From assembly GCA_024278215.1 (NCBI GenBank), contig JAJRTR010000174.1, forward strand, positions 1 through 64,000: 64,000 nt of DNA, read 5' to 3'. This DNA is from a bacterium. Lineage in GTDB: Bacteria; UBP15; UBA6099; JAJRTR01. A program made the position numbers and the translations under genes. The notes beneath the pieces were generated by a model that saw only the letters and a list, made by a program, of their open reading frames with translations, did not search any database and was not told the origin of the DNA. Below, in pieces: positions 26,916-36,037 of the stretch (position 1 is the first letter of the stretch; the number at the start of each line of letters is the position of its first letter).

Positions 26916-28239
26916 ATGGCATACCATTGTTACTTGATATGCCTAGTGTTTCGAGGAAAATGTGCTTCTGCGTCTCGATGCTGAATGACTCCGGCATCTC
27001 ACTTTCGATATTGCCGGAAGCACAGGATTCTATGAAAGACGATACCGCCACAGGCCGGTTGCTGTTTGCACTCTCGATATCGACATTGAAAAACTGCGGT
27101 ATACCGGATGAAATATTCCAGACTTCGCTTCCCGGCGGCGAGGCTGAAAGTACGGGTTTGCGAGCCCATATATAGTCGAAAAGTTTGCTTGGTATAGCGG
27201 CGTTCGAGACCGACAAAAGAAGCAGTCCGTCGACATCGCTTATGATTTTCAGCATCTCGCTTTTTGCGACCGGTTTCCTTCTGTTGATTGACCATCCGCA
27301 TTTTTTCGCCGATTTTTCGTAATGTCTGATTTCTTTCATATCTGATTCCAGCAGGCCGCCCATGAGTATGATTTTCGCTTTGACTCCTGCATCTGCGGCA
27401 CATGCTAAAAGTGGTTCGAGGAGCAGCGACGGCCTGCGCCTGTTGCTCGATCCCATGAATCTGCCTGCGTGCAAAAGAGTTATCGAATCCTTTTTCCGGT
27501 CTATATTGTCAACTTCTACCGGCGGCGAATCTTCAGGATAACAGTTTGTCAAAACTTCGATCTTTTTTTCCGCCGCAGGGAATCTTTTCGCGAGCATTTT
27601 TTTCCATGTCCCGGAAGTTACGAAAATATGGTGGGCCGATGTCACAATATTCGCTTCGAGCGCGGCTTCGCGCATCCGCTTTTGTCCGGGTTTCCGGAGT
27701 GAAGGTTTCAGTGGTTCGTCGAGCCAGCCGTCGCGCAGGTCGACAACGAGTTTCGCACCTGCGCGGGAGGCGATTGTCCGGGCGGCGACATGTGCCGATT
27801 CGGGCGGACTCGACGAGATCACCCAGTCTGCTCCGCGCGCATGCTGGATTACATTCTTATCCGCCGCCGCATGCCGCGCCCACACGGCACCGGGATCGGG
27901 GTTGTATATCTGATACGACGCATTTCTCGCCGCGGCGTATAACATGCTCTTAAGTAAACCGCCGTTCGTGTTGCGCCCCGATGAATCCGGCGAACTGCTT
28001 CCCGCGCCGGACACTGCCACAAACGGGTCTCCGACCGTAATCTCGAATCCCCATTCTGTCTTTGCGACCGAATCATTGCCGCTACCACAACTGGCGACGA
28101 CAACAACTTCGACACCGGCTTCGGAAAGCCAGCGAATGAATCTGCCGCACCTGTAATTGCCGACGTGTCCGTCCCTGTTCATGAACGGCGCTATCATCAC
28201 CGCTTTTCCGAATGTGTTCCGGGTTGTATTCGCTGTCAT
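26911..28239 (-). CDS. GT-B-fold glycosyltransferase (GT4-like)
   Basis: 442 residues. The N-terminal Rossmann domain (VMIAPFMNRDGHVGNYRCGR, ADWVISSSPPESAHVAART) and the linker LRDGWLDEP are typical of WfgS/WfeV-like GT4 enzymes; the C-terminal domain has ITLLHAGRFMGS and IPSKLFDYIWARKPVLSASP, whose K-x-F-x-Y/E segment contacts the sugar nucleotide. It probably adds a sugar to a surface polysaccharide. It stands alone. Its stop codon lies in the end of the repeat at 26703-26915. Confidence 0.87.
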   Translation of the reverse strand: MTANTTRNTFGKAVMIAPFMNRDGHVGNYRCGRFIRWLSEAGVEVVVVASCGSGNDSVAKTEWGFEITVGDPFVAVSGAGSSSPDSSGRNTNGGLLKSMLYAAARNASYQIYNPDPGAVWARHAAADKNVIQHARGADWVISSSPPESAHVAARTIASRAGAKLVVDLRDGWLDEPLKPSLRKPGQKRMREAALEANIVTSAHHIFVTSGTWKKMLAKRFPAAEKKIEVLTNCYPEDSPPVEVDNIDRKKDSITLLHAGRFMGSSNRRRPSLLLEPLLACAADAGVKAKIILMGGLLESDMKEIRHYEKSAKKCGWSINRRKPVAKSEMLKIISDVDGLLLLSVSNAAIPSKLFDYIWARKPVLSASPPGSEVWNISSGIPQFFNVDIESANSNRPVAVSSFIESCASGNIESEMPESFSIETQKHIFLETLGISSNNGMPL

Positions 28240-28336
28240 ATTTCCTTATCCGGTCGAGACCGATTCTTTATTATAGTTTTAATAAGATCACGATATCGGG
28301 CCTTGTTTTGACGAATCGAAAAACATTACTGTACCG

Positions 28337-28407
28337 AGCCGATTGCAAAATTCTGATTCGGCTGCGGTCGGCTGCTATTGTCCATAGCTGCGTTGTCGGC
28401 ACAAATT
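28337..28407 (+). repeat. Truncated copy of MITE family C
   Basis: GAGCCGATTGCAAAATT is followed by CGGCTGCGGTCGGCTGC and TTGTCGGCACAAA, matching the left half of 43903-44084. The right half and right terminal repeat are missing. The rest of 28240-28492 holds no gene. Confidence 0.72.
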
Positions 28408-28492
28408 ACCATTTAGACTCAACACGGACTTTTTACGCCGGAATCAAATGTACAAGTTCGCAATGAAAGTCAGCACTTAAGTCCGGGGTATT

Positions 28493-28867
28493 TCATTTCT
28501 TCAACACTGCGCTTGATATCGTTTTATACATCATATCTATATTGAGTGGTTTATGAAGGATGTCAAATACGCCCTCTGCTTTTATTTCCTTGATGATATT
28601 TTCTTCTTTGCCCAGGGCCGTCATCAATATTATCGGTGTCTCAAATGTTATCTTCCTCAGTTCTCTTATGGTTTTAATACCACTCATAGGACGCATAAGA
28701 TAATCCACAATTATCAGACAGTATCGGTTTCTTTTCACTGCTTCGACAGCTTCATAGCCGCTGTTGACGGTTTGAACATTATAGCCATCGAGTTCCAGCA
28801 TATCTTTCAAAGCCTCGCAAATATCGACATCGTCGTCGACAATCAGAATTGACTCTGCGGATGTCAT
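28493..28867 (-). CDS. CheY-like single-domain response regulator
   Basis: 124 residues from MTSAESILIVDDDVDICEAL at 28867 (AGGA eight bases upstream; an in-frame GTG at 28882 overlaps the kinase stop). The phosphoacceptor aspartate is in LIIVDYLMRPMSG, with ILMTALGKEEN and ILHKPLNIDM completing the active site. It has no output domain. It is directly downstream of the PAS/GAF kinase and should be its target. Confidence 0.92.
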   Translation of the reverse strand: MTSAESILIVDDDVDICEALKDMLELDGYNVQTVNSGYEAVEAVKRNRYCLIIVDYLMRPMSGIKTIRELRKITFETPIILMTALGKEENIIKEIKAEGVFDILHKPLNIDMMYKTISSAVLKK

Positions 28868-28878
28868 ATCATTCGTCC

Positions 28879-31041
28879 TCACTTCTCGACGGGCAGTTTT
28901 ATTGTTATATCAGTGCCTTCTCCCCTGCGAGACACTGCCTTTACAGTTCCTCCGTGCTGTTCGACAATCATGCCGACAATAGTTAATCCGAATCCTATTC
29001 CGTATGTTTTCGTAGTAAACAAAGGCTCAAAGACTTTCTCCTCGGTATTCTCCGGCAGGCCACCGCCCGTATCCGATATTGTAACAAGTGCGTACTTCGC
29101 GCCTCCCGAATCCACAGTCGATACAGTCAACGTCAATTTGCCTGCAACCTCCATCGCCTGCAACGCATTCTTAATAATATTATTTATTGCAATTTCCATC
29201 TGTTTGCGGTCAAGTTCAACGAAAAGGTCATCTTCGGGAAACCGCTTCACGATCTCTATGCTTTCGGGTATCTGCGCGGATTCGATTGTACTCTCGATAA
29301 AGCCGGAAATCTCAATAGATTTGAATACAGGGCTTTCCCTCCTCGTCAGCTTCATAATGCTTTCAATGATGTCAGCCATGCGATCGACCTGGAAAACTAT
29401 CTTATCCAGATGCCTCAGTTGTTTATCTCCAATGTCCTTAACGGTTCGTTTCAGGAAATGCGCGGAAAGGGAGATCACGCCGAGAGGATTGCGTATCTCG
29501 TGCGCAAGGCTGCCTGAGAACTTGCCGAGGATAGCCAGCCGCTCGGACGCGATAAGTTTTTCCTGGGCTTTCTCGAGTTCTTCGGTTCTCTTCTCCACGA
29601 GTTCCTCGAGTTGATCTCTATACAGGTTAAGCTCTCGCTCAGCTCTTTTCTTCTCTGTTATGTCCCTTATGACAGTGATAATCTGTGTAATCTTATTATC
29701 GTTATATACAGGTATCTTTCTCGTTTCTGTTATTATTTCGTCGTTCCCAACAACATTACATTCCTCGCTTGTCAGCACCTCTCCGGTTCTAAAAACGCGA
29801 AGGTATTCTTCCTTAATGTTCTCCGTCAGAAAAGAATATATTTCGAAAATATTCTTCCCGACAATTTCCGTCTCGAGCCCGAGTTCCAGATTCCATTGTT
29901 TTATCGAGTTGTTGATAATAACAATATTGAAGTTTCTGTCAATTACATGAATAGCATCGCTCATGGAATTGATAGCGCTTCTGTACCTGGCTTCAGAATC
30001 GTTAGCAGCCCGCAGAGCTCTTTTTCGCTCGTTCTGGACAAGGATTTTTGCTACCTGATCCGCGATTTCACCGGCGAAGGAAATCTCGTCCGATGTCCAT
30101 TTGCGTCTTTCGCCGACATGCTCGAAACTGACAACACCCATCACCCGGCCACGCAACCTTATTGCCGCATCGAGTACGGACTCTACCCTGTGGCGCTTGA
30201 AATAAGTGTTCTTGAACTCGAATGTGCGCGGGTCGCTGTTTGCGTCTTGTGCGTCGACAGCTCTTTCAAGCATTATCGCTTTGAAGTATTCGGGATACTC
30301 CTTTGCCATGAATACTTCGCCCTCGGAAAATCTCTTTGTCGAGCAGTCATATATACAAACGCCGGTCAGTCGTTCTTCCTCTTCATCAAAAAGCCACGCG
30401 CCGCTTTTTTGCACGTCGAGCGTCTCGCCCGCTATCTTCGTAATCGTCTCCAGAGCTTTCTTCATGTCGGCTTCAATAACGGATTCGGCTGAAAGTATAT
30501 CAATTATCGCAGCGTGGAATTTGCGTATTCGCAAGTCTCTTCTTTCGTTATAATCATCCGTATTCCTTCGCTCCGTGACATCAAGAAAAAAACCGGTATT
30601 GTATTCGATTCCATCAATTATGATATTTCCCATGTCGATATCAGTGAAAAAAACTTCACCATTTTTTCTGATACATGGAACATCGGACGCCAATCGCACC
30701 TTTCCCTCTGCCTGGTCTTTAAACAGAGACAATACATAGTCGACATCCTTTTCAGGATGAATATCTCTCACATCAAGGCGCAGCAGCTCTTCCGCCGTGT
30801 ATCCGAACATTTCGCAAGCGGCTTTGTTGGCATAATAGAACTGCCTGTTCGCGACATCCGCAACGAGAATTGCTTCGACGGCGCTGTCTAATATCGTCTT
30901 GTATCTCTCGGCCTCCACACGCAGAGCCTGATTCTGTATATGTAGTTCATCTGTTGAATCCGAATGATTATCGGATATTTCAGGTTTCGACAGGAGAACG
31001 TTTTGGCTTTCGGTACCGTCGATACTTTTGTGTTCACTCAT
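28879..31041 (-). CDS. PAS-GAF-PAS sensor histidine kinase
   Basis: 720 residues without membrane helices. PAS (~40-160, TILDSAVEAILVADVANRQF), GAF (~170-330, including VMGVVSFEHVGERRKW), PAS (~340-460), a coiled coil (~462-500), HisKA with GSLAHEIRNPLGVISLS (~505-570) and HATPase with IKNALQAMEV, ISDTGGGLPENTEEKVFEPL and GIGFGLTIVGMIVEQHGG (~600-718). It is a cytoplasmic kinase that pairs with the receiver protein encoded just downstream. 31042-31319 upstream contains nothing recognisable. Confidence 0.93.
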   Translation of the reverse strand: MSEHKSIDGTESQNVLLSKPEISDNHSDSTDELHIQNQALRVEAERYKTILDSAVEAILVADVANRQFYYANKAACEMFGYTAEELLRLDVRDIHPEKDVDYVLSLFKDQAEGKVRLASDVPCIRKNGEVFFTDIDMGNIIIDGIEYNTGFFLDVTERRNTDDYNERRDLRIRKFHAAIIDILSAESVIEADMKKALETITKIAGETLDVQKSGAWLFDEEEERLTGVCIYDCSTKRFSEGEVFMAKEYPEYFKAIMLERAVDAQDANSDPRTFEFKNTYFKRHRVESVLDAAIRLRGRVMGVVSFEHVGERRKWTSDEISFAGEIADQVAKILVQNERKRALRAANDSEARYRSAINSMSDAIHVIDRNFNIVIINNSIKQWNLELGLETEIVGKNIFEIYSFLTENIKEEYLRVFRTGEVLTSEECNVVGNDEIITETRKIPVYNDNKITQIITVIRDITEKKRAERELNLYRDQLEELVEKRTEELEKAQEKLIASERLAILGKFSGSLAHEIRNPLGVISLSAHFLKRTVKDIGDKQLRHLDKIVFQVDRMADIIESIMKLTRRESPVFKSIEISGFIESTIESAQIPESIEIVKRFPEDDLFVELDRKQMEIAINNIIKNALQAMEVAGKLTLTVSTVDSGGAKYALVTISDTGGGLPENTEEKVFEPLFTTKTYGIGFGLTIVGMIVEQHGGTVKAVSRRGEGTDITIKLPVEK

Positions 31042-31319
31042 ATCAATACCAATCGAATATTATTCAAGCGAAAAAATAAATTATATAGTATTATCTATCT
31101 TCGTATTATACACGTTTTTCAATATCCTACCGGAATATGTGCGCAAATAATTGAAAGCGCCGCAGGATTGGGAGAGTCCAATTCATTCACTATGGGCACA
31201 ACAACAAATATATAGAGTTGCCGAGATACGCAAGAAACATACGATCTGTATTTTGTTAAGGAGGGCTCAACTTCGCTACAAAAATCATCACAAAATCACC
31301 CTGAAAGGCCTGTTCACTA

Positions 31320-32451
31320 TCATTTAACTACGCTGGCGCCTGTACCTTTTTCGGCGGTCTTGAACTTTAGAAACGACCATATAAAATCGTCCAGGTCGCC
31401 GTCCATCACCGCCTGTGTGTTTCCTGTTTTGTAGTCGGTCCGCAGGTCTTTGACCATGTTGTAAGGATGAAATACGTAGCTGCGGATCTGACTGCCCCAG
31501 GCAATCTCTTTGAGCTCGCCCTGTATTTCGTTGACCTTCTCTTCCTTGAGCTGGCGCATGTGCGCGGCGAGCCTGGCTCTGAGGATACGCATGGCGACAT
31601 CTTTGTTCTTGTGCTGCGAGCGTTCATTCTGGCATTGCACAACAATCCCTGTGGGTATATGTGTGATCCTGACGGCGGAGTCGGTCTTGTTGACATGCTG
31701 ACCGCCTGCGCCGCTTGCACGGTATGTGTCTATCTTCAGTTCATCCGCGTTTATTTCCAGGTTGTCATCACCTTCAATCTCCGGGATGACATCGACAGCG
31801 GCGAAAGACGTGTGTCGTCTTTTGTTCGCGTCGAACGGTGATATTCTCACAAGCCGGTGTATCCCTTTTTCGGCGCTTAGAAAACCGTAGGCGTTATGTC
31901 CGTTCACTTCGACCACTACACTTTTAATACCGGCCTCTTCTCCCGGTGTCGTGTCGATTATCGACGTCTTGAAATTCTTCGATTCCATCCAGCGAAGATA
32001 CATGCGCAGAAGCATTTCCGTCCAGTCCTGCGCCTCTGTGCCGCCCGCGCCGGCATGTATGGAAAAAATCGCGTTGCTGGAGTCGTACTCGCCGGAAAGA
32101 AGGGTCGAGAGTTCGAAACTCTTGAATTCTTTCATTATAGCCTTGAAATCGTTTTCAATATCCTTAACGGTTTCATCATCATCTTCTTCGAGCGCCATTT
32201 CCAATAATTCACAGGAATCCTTAACTTTTGTGGAAAGCGATTGCCACGAATCGAGTTTTTCTTTAAGCCTGTTTCTCTTTTCGATCAGTTTCTGGGCGCT
32301 TTCGGGGTCGTCCCAGAACCCACTGGCTGACATTTCCGTCTCGTAGGCATCTATTTCCTTGCTCAGTTCATCGACGTTAAAGATACCCCCTCATGGCGTC
32401 GACGCGGGCCTCGAGTTCTTTGAGGTCCTCCACCACTGTTGTTTCAATCAT
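31320..32451 (-). CDS. prfB: Peptide chain release factor 2, programmed +1 frameshift
   Basis: About 376 residues in two frames. Frame 0 starts at 32451 (GGAGG upstream) and encodes MIETTVVEDLKELEARVDAM followed by RGYL and an in-frame stop; shifting +1 at CTT continues NVDELSKEIDAYETEMSASG into the main body. The SPF anticodon-like tripeptide (RISPFDANKRRH) that reads UAA/UGA and the GGQ peptidyl-release motif (SGAGGQHVNKTDSAVRI) are intact. RF2 ends translation at UGA and UAA, and the frameshift normally lets RF2 level control its own synthesis. Here the in-frame stop is TAA, see the separate site entry. Confidence 0.94.
32376..32391 (-). promoter_or_regulatory. prfB +1 frameshift signal with UAA stop
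   Basis: Read on the minus strand the site is AGGGGGTATCTTTAAC: an internal Shine-Dalgarno AGGGGG, then TAT, the slippery CTT T, and TAA. The spacing is the canonical one. The stop seen in the known sites of this kind is TGA; here it is TAA. Confidence 0.88.
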
Positions 32452-33247
32452 AGTTCCGCCTCCATTATCTCCATGCGGTTGTGCTGTGTCTGACAAATTC
32501 TATATGTATTTGTTGAACATGTCATCATTTTTGATTATTTTGATTTTAAGTAGCAGAGTCGACAAAAAACACTTATACTGTTGTCAGGTAGCCTTGTATC
32601 GTGCGTATTAAATGGAATATGCCTACCTATACTATATAGTATAATTACCTATCGCAAGGAATATCATTTGCAGGTTTCAGCAATTATGTCAGGTGATTGA
32701 TATGTAAAATGTCGTGAAGATGGATGATGATGAGTTCGTTGCTGAAGGCAGACTGTAATATAAAAGATACAGGACAGCAAAGAATAGCGGTTGAATAATC
32801 GCGATATCAAAAAGCATGATTAAAGTTAAAAACCAAGAAAAAGCGGAGATAAACAGCAATATTTTGTAATACATGCAGCCTGAATCACAGCACGAGTCAA
32901 ACAGTATGAAATGAGAATAGCGAAAATGCAAGGCGGACTTGACTTTGAATAAACGATTTGATATAAATTTGTGGGCTGAAAAAATGAAAATCGGGCTATA
33001 TTAAGTTGACAAAGTATTTGACAAGAGGTATATTACATTAACTAAAAAGCAGTGATGGGTAAGACTGTGGCAGGAATACAGTTGCAGAAGCATCTTCACG
33101 GAAGCAGGCTAAGTCATTCCAACAGCAAGCCGACAGGAGAACGATCGTGTTGAAAGCTGCGCACCGGCATTTTGATGCTCGGTTTTGCGCATTAATGGCA
33201 GATGGCTCGAAAGAAGAACAAATATAAAGTAAAGGGAGGTGAATAAA
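32452..33247. other. Long intergenic region between prfB and dsrD
   Basis: AT-rich, with divergent transcription units on either side. It holds the dsr promoter at 33006-33034 and a leader of about 205 bases with a strong hairpin at 33158-33191 (TGCGCACCGGCAT pairing with ATGC-CGGT-TGCGCA). A minus-strand reading frame at 32689-32931 has two hydrophobic stretches but no good start, so it is not called. Confidence 0.6.
33006..33034 (+). promoter_or_regulatory. Sigma-70-type promoter of the dsr operon
   Basis: TTGACA at 33006-33011, a 17-base spacer and TATATT at 33029-33034. This is near consensus. Transcription would start near 33041, leaving a leader of roughly 205 nucleotides before dsrD. 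Confidence 0.7.
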
Positions 33248-33499
33248 GTGAACGAGGATATTAAGAAGGCAATATTCGGGTTTTATGAAAAGAAAAGAAA
33301 GACGAAGACACGATTTCCGATGAAAGATATTGTGACATACCTGAAGGATTTCAACAGGAGGGAAGTAAAAACAACGTTGATGGAGATGGCCAACGCTGGA
33401 GATCTTAAAGTGTGGTCGAGTGGAAGCAGCTCATATTATATGATGCCTGAGGATTTCGAGAAACTGATTAAAGCCGGCGCCGAGGAAATGGAAGAATAG
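33248..33499 (+). CDS. dsrD: DsrD, small winged-helix partner of sulfite reductase
   Basis: 83 residues from a GTG at 33248, preceded by a very strong GGGAGG; an in-frame GTG at 33239 lies inside that Shine-Dalgarno and is unlikely. FNRREVKTTLMEMANAGDLK and VWSSGSSSYYM match the DsrD motif REVKK-L...L-YWSSGSTTMY. DsrD is known as an activator of DsrAB in sulfate reducers and is absent from sulfur oxidisers, so it argues for the reductive direction. It lies before dsrA, not after dsrB as is usual, with 210 bases between them. Confidence 0.9.
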   Translation: MNEDIKKAIFGFYEKKRKTKTRFPMKDIVTYLKDFNRREVKTTLMEMANAGDLKVWSSGSSSYYMMPEDFEKLIKAGAEEMEE

Positions 33500-33709
33500 G
33501 TTCCGGGTCAGAATCAAGTGATTTCTCAAGCGGCATGGATGTGGAATAAAGAAGATCAGGAAAATGTAGGTCGCCGAAGTGCGTTCGGGGCGGGTGAAGC
33601 AAGTGGAAAACGATTCCGCAAGCGGTTGAGAGGTACAGGAACGAAAAAGGCGATCTTTAGAAATACAGAATAATTCGGAAAAGATAGAAAAAAAACGGAG
33701 GTGAATCTT

Positions 33710-34927
33710 TTGGCCGAAGAAAGCAAAACACCATTGCTTGACGAGCTGGAAAAAGGTCCGTGGCCGAGCTTCGTAACAGACATTAAGATGGCTGCGAAGA
33801 GAAAACCGGAAACAATGGATCTTCTGAATCAGCTTGAACTGTCCTATGAAGAGAAAATAGGACACTGGAAACACGGCGGTATCGTAGGAGTCATGGGATA
33901 TGGCGGAGGAGTCATCGGAAGGTATTCCGACAGGCCCGACCTGTTCCCCGGTGTGAAGGATTTCCACACACTGCGAGTAAACATGCCGACCGGGTGGTTT
34001 TATACCACCAAAGCGCTCAGGACGATTTGTGATATCTGGGACAAACGAGGAAGCGGAATGACAAACTTCCACGGTTCCACAGGCGACATCATTCTCCTGG
34101 GAACAGACACAGATCAACTGCAGCCTTTATTCGACGATCTGTCGGAAGCGGGATTCGATCTCGGCGGTTCCGGCTCGGACCTCAGGACACCGAGCGCATG
34201 TTGCGGCCCGGCCAGGTGTGAGTGGGCATGTTTCGACAATCTTCAGATGTGTTACGACATGACCATGGAATACCAGATGGAACTGCACAGGCCGATGTGG
34301 CCCTACAAGTTCAAATTCAAATTCTCCGGCTGCCCCAATGATTGTGTTGCCGCTGTCGCACGCGCCGACATGTCCTTTATCGGCACCTGGAGAGACGACA
34401 TCCAGGTCAACGACGACGAGATCGCCGCATATGCTGAAGGCGGACTCGACATTCAGGCCGATGTCGCCGACAATTGCCCGACAAAGTGCATCAGCTACGA
34501 TGCGTCGAGCAAAAAGATCAAGATCGACAACAGCAACTGTGTAAGGTGCATGCACTGCATCAACGTTATGCCCAAAGCGCTCAAACCCGGCAAAGAACGC
34601 GGTTGCACACTGATGGCCGGCGCGAAGGCCCCGATCCTTATGGGTGCCCGCCTTTCGTCAGTTATCGTTCCATTCGTACCAAAAGAAAAACTCGAACCGC
34701 CCTACGAATGGTTCAAAGATTTTATCGACAGGCTCTGGGAATGGTGGGACGAAAATGGAAAGTTCCGCGAAAGATTCGGAGAACTGCTCGACAGAGTAGG
34801 AATGAGGGTTTTCCTGAAAGCTATGGACATGGAACCCATTCCGCAGATGATCGAGGCGCCGAGAACAAATCCGTTCGTGTTCTGGTGGCCTGAAGATGTT
34901 GAAACTTCTGGAAAGGAGGCAAAATAA
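33710..34927 (+). CDS. dsrA: Dissimilatory sulfite reductase alpha subunit
   Basis: 405 residues. TTG at 33710 is chosen over GTG 33701 because CGGAGG sits at proper distance and because the product then starts [20 protein letters not shown], as in other DsrA. Conserved parts include [20 protein letters not shown], the siroheme/4Fe-4S cysteines in [12 protein letters not shown] and [13 protein letters not shown], and an inserted ferredoxin domain ([16 protein letters not shown]). With DsrB it forms the alpha2beta2 enzyme that reduces sulfite and delivers sulfur to DsrC. The stop overlaps the dsrB ATG by one base. Confidence 0.97.
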   Translation: MAEESKTPLLDELEKGPWPSFVTDIKMAAKRKPETMDLLNQLELSYEEKIGHWKHGGIVGVMGYGGGVIGRYSDRPDLFPGVKDFHTLRVNMPTGWFYTTKALRTICDIWDKRGSGMTNFHGSTGDIILLGTDTDQLQPLFDDLSEAGFDLGGSGSDLRTPSACCGPARCEWACFDNLQMCYDMTMEYQMELHRPMWPYKFKFKFSGCPNDCVAAVARADMSFIGTWRDDIQVNDDEIAAYAEGGLDIQADVADNCPTKCISYDASSKKIKIDNSNCVRCMHCINVMPKALKPGKERGCTLMAGAKAPILMGARLSSVIVPFVPKEKLEPPYEWFKDFIDRLWEWWDENGKFRERFGELLDRVGMRVFLKAMDMEPIPQMIEAPRTNPFVFWWPEDVETSGKEAK

Positions 34928-36012
34928 TGCCGGCAAAAACTGACATTGGTCCTCCGTATTTTAAAGATTTTCTACCCAAAGTCATACTGGACAACTATGG
35001 CAAATGGGACTATCACGAAATCGTGAAACCCGGCGTGCTAATGCACGTGGGCGAGAGTGGAGACAAACTCTGGAGTGTGCGTGTAGGCGGCGCCAGATTG
35101 ATCTGCACAGACCGTGTTCGCGAATACTGCGACATCGCAGACGAATTCTGCGACGGCCATTTCCGGTTCACGAGCCGTCACAATGTTGAATTCCTCGTTG
35201 CCGACGAAGCGAAGCTCGAACCCCTGATTAAAGTTCTCACCGATAAGGGATACCCCATCGGTGGAACGGGCAACGGAATCACCAGCATCGTCCACACGCA
35301 GGGATGGGTTCACTGCCACACTCCCGCGACCGACGCCTCCGGCCCGGTCAAGGCCGTCATGGACGAACTTATCGACTACTTCACAGGCGTAAAGACACTG
35401 CCCGCGCAGTTGCGCATCGCCCTGGCCTGCTGCCTGAACATGTGCGGTGCCGTACACTGCTCTGATATCGCCATTCTCGGTATCCACAGGAAACCGCCGA
35501 AACCCGATGTCAACAAACTGCCTAAGGTCTGCGAAGTTCCTTCGACAATCTCATCGTGCCCGACTTATGCCATAAAACCCAAGAAACTCGAAGACGGCAC
35601 AAAATCGATCGAGATCAATGATGAAAGGTGCATGTACTGCGGCAACTGCTACACGATGTGCCCGGCAATGCCGCTGGCAGACCCCGAAGCCGATGGAATC
35701 GCTATCTGGGTAGGCGGCAAAGTATCAAATGCACGCTCAGGCCCGAAATTCTCGAAACTCGCCATACCGTTTCTGCCCAACAACCCGCCCAGGTGGCCGG
35801 AAGTTGTCGACGCTATCAAGAATATCGTCGAGTTATATGCCGCAGACGCACGCAAGTATGAAAGGGTAGGCGATTGGATCGAAAGAATCGGCTGGGAAAC
35901 CTTCTTCGACAAAACAGGCATTCCCTTCACCGATATGCACATCGACGATTTCGACGGTGGCGCGCCGCCCCCGCATATCGCTTTCAGAACAACGGCCCAG
36001 TTCCGGTTCTGA
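34927..36012 (+). CDS. dsrB: Dissimilatory sulfite reductase beta subunit
   Basis: 361 residues. [35 protein letters not shown] and the catalytic siroheme/4Fe-4S cysteines in [20 protein letters not shown] are DsrB signatures; the ferredoxin domain reads [18 protein letters not shown]. The beta subunit carries the catalytically active siroheme. The ATG is directly behind AGGAGG. Both subunits are full length, so the enzyme should be active. Confidence 0.97.
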   Translation: MPAKTDIGPPYFKDFLPKVILDNYGKWDYHEIVKPGVLMHVGESGDKLWSVRVGGARLICTDRVREYCDIADEFCDGHFRFTSRHNVEFLVADEAKLEPLIKVLTDKGYPIGGTGNGITSIVHTQGWVHCHTPATDASGPVKAVMDELIDYFTGVKTLPAQLRIALACCLNMCGAVHCSDIAILGIHRKPPKPDVNKLPKVCEVPSTISSCPTYAIKPKKLEDGTKSIEINDERCMYCGNCYTMCPAMPLADPEADGIAIWVGGKVSNARSGPKFSKLAIPFLPNNPPRWPEVVDAIKNIVELYAADARKYERVGDWIERIGWETFFDKTGIPFTDMHIDDFDGGAPPPHIAFRTTAQFRF

Positions 36013-36037
36013 TGATTGCCGGGAGGCAAATTGTATT

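Noticed and set aside
32333-32391. prfB as a pseudogene or assembly error because of the in-frame stop
   Set aside because: Stop position, AGGGGG, TAT CTT and reading-frame change match the known programmed +1 frameshift; the body of RF2 is intact.
32689-32931. 80-codon minus-strand frame with two hydrophobic stretches
   Set aside because: Starts at TTG without a good Shine-Dalgarno in an AT-rich intergenic region, with no recognisable family.
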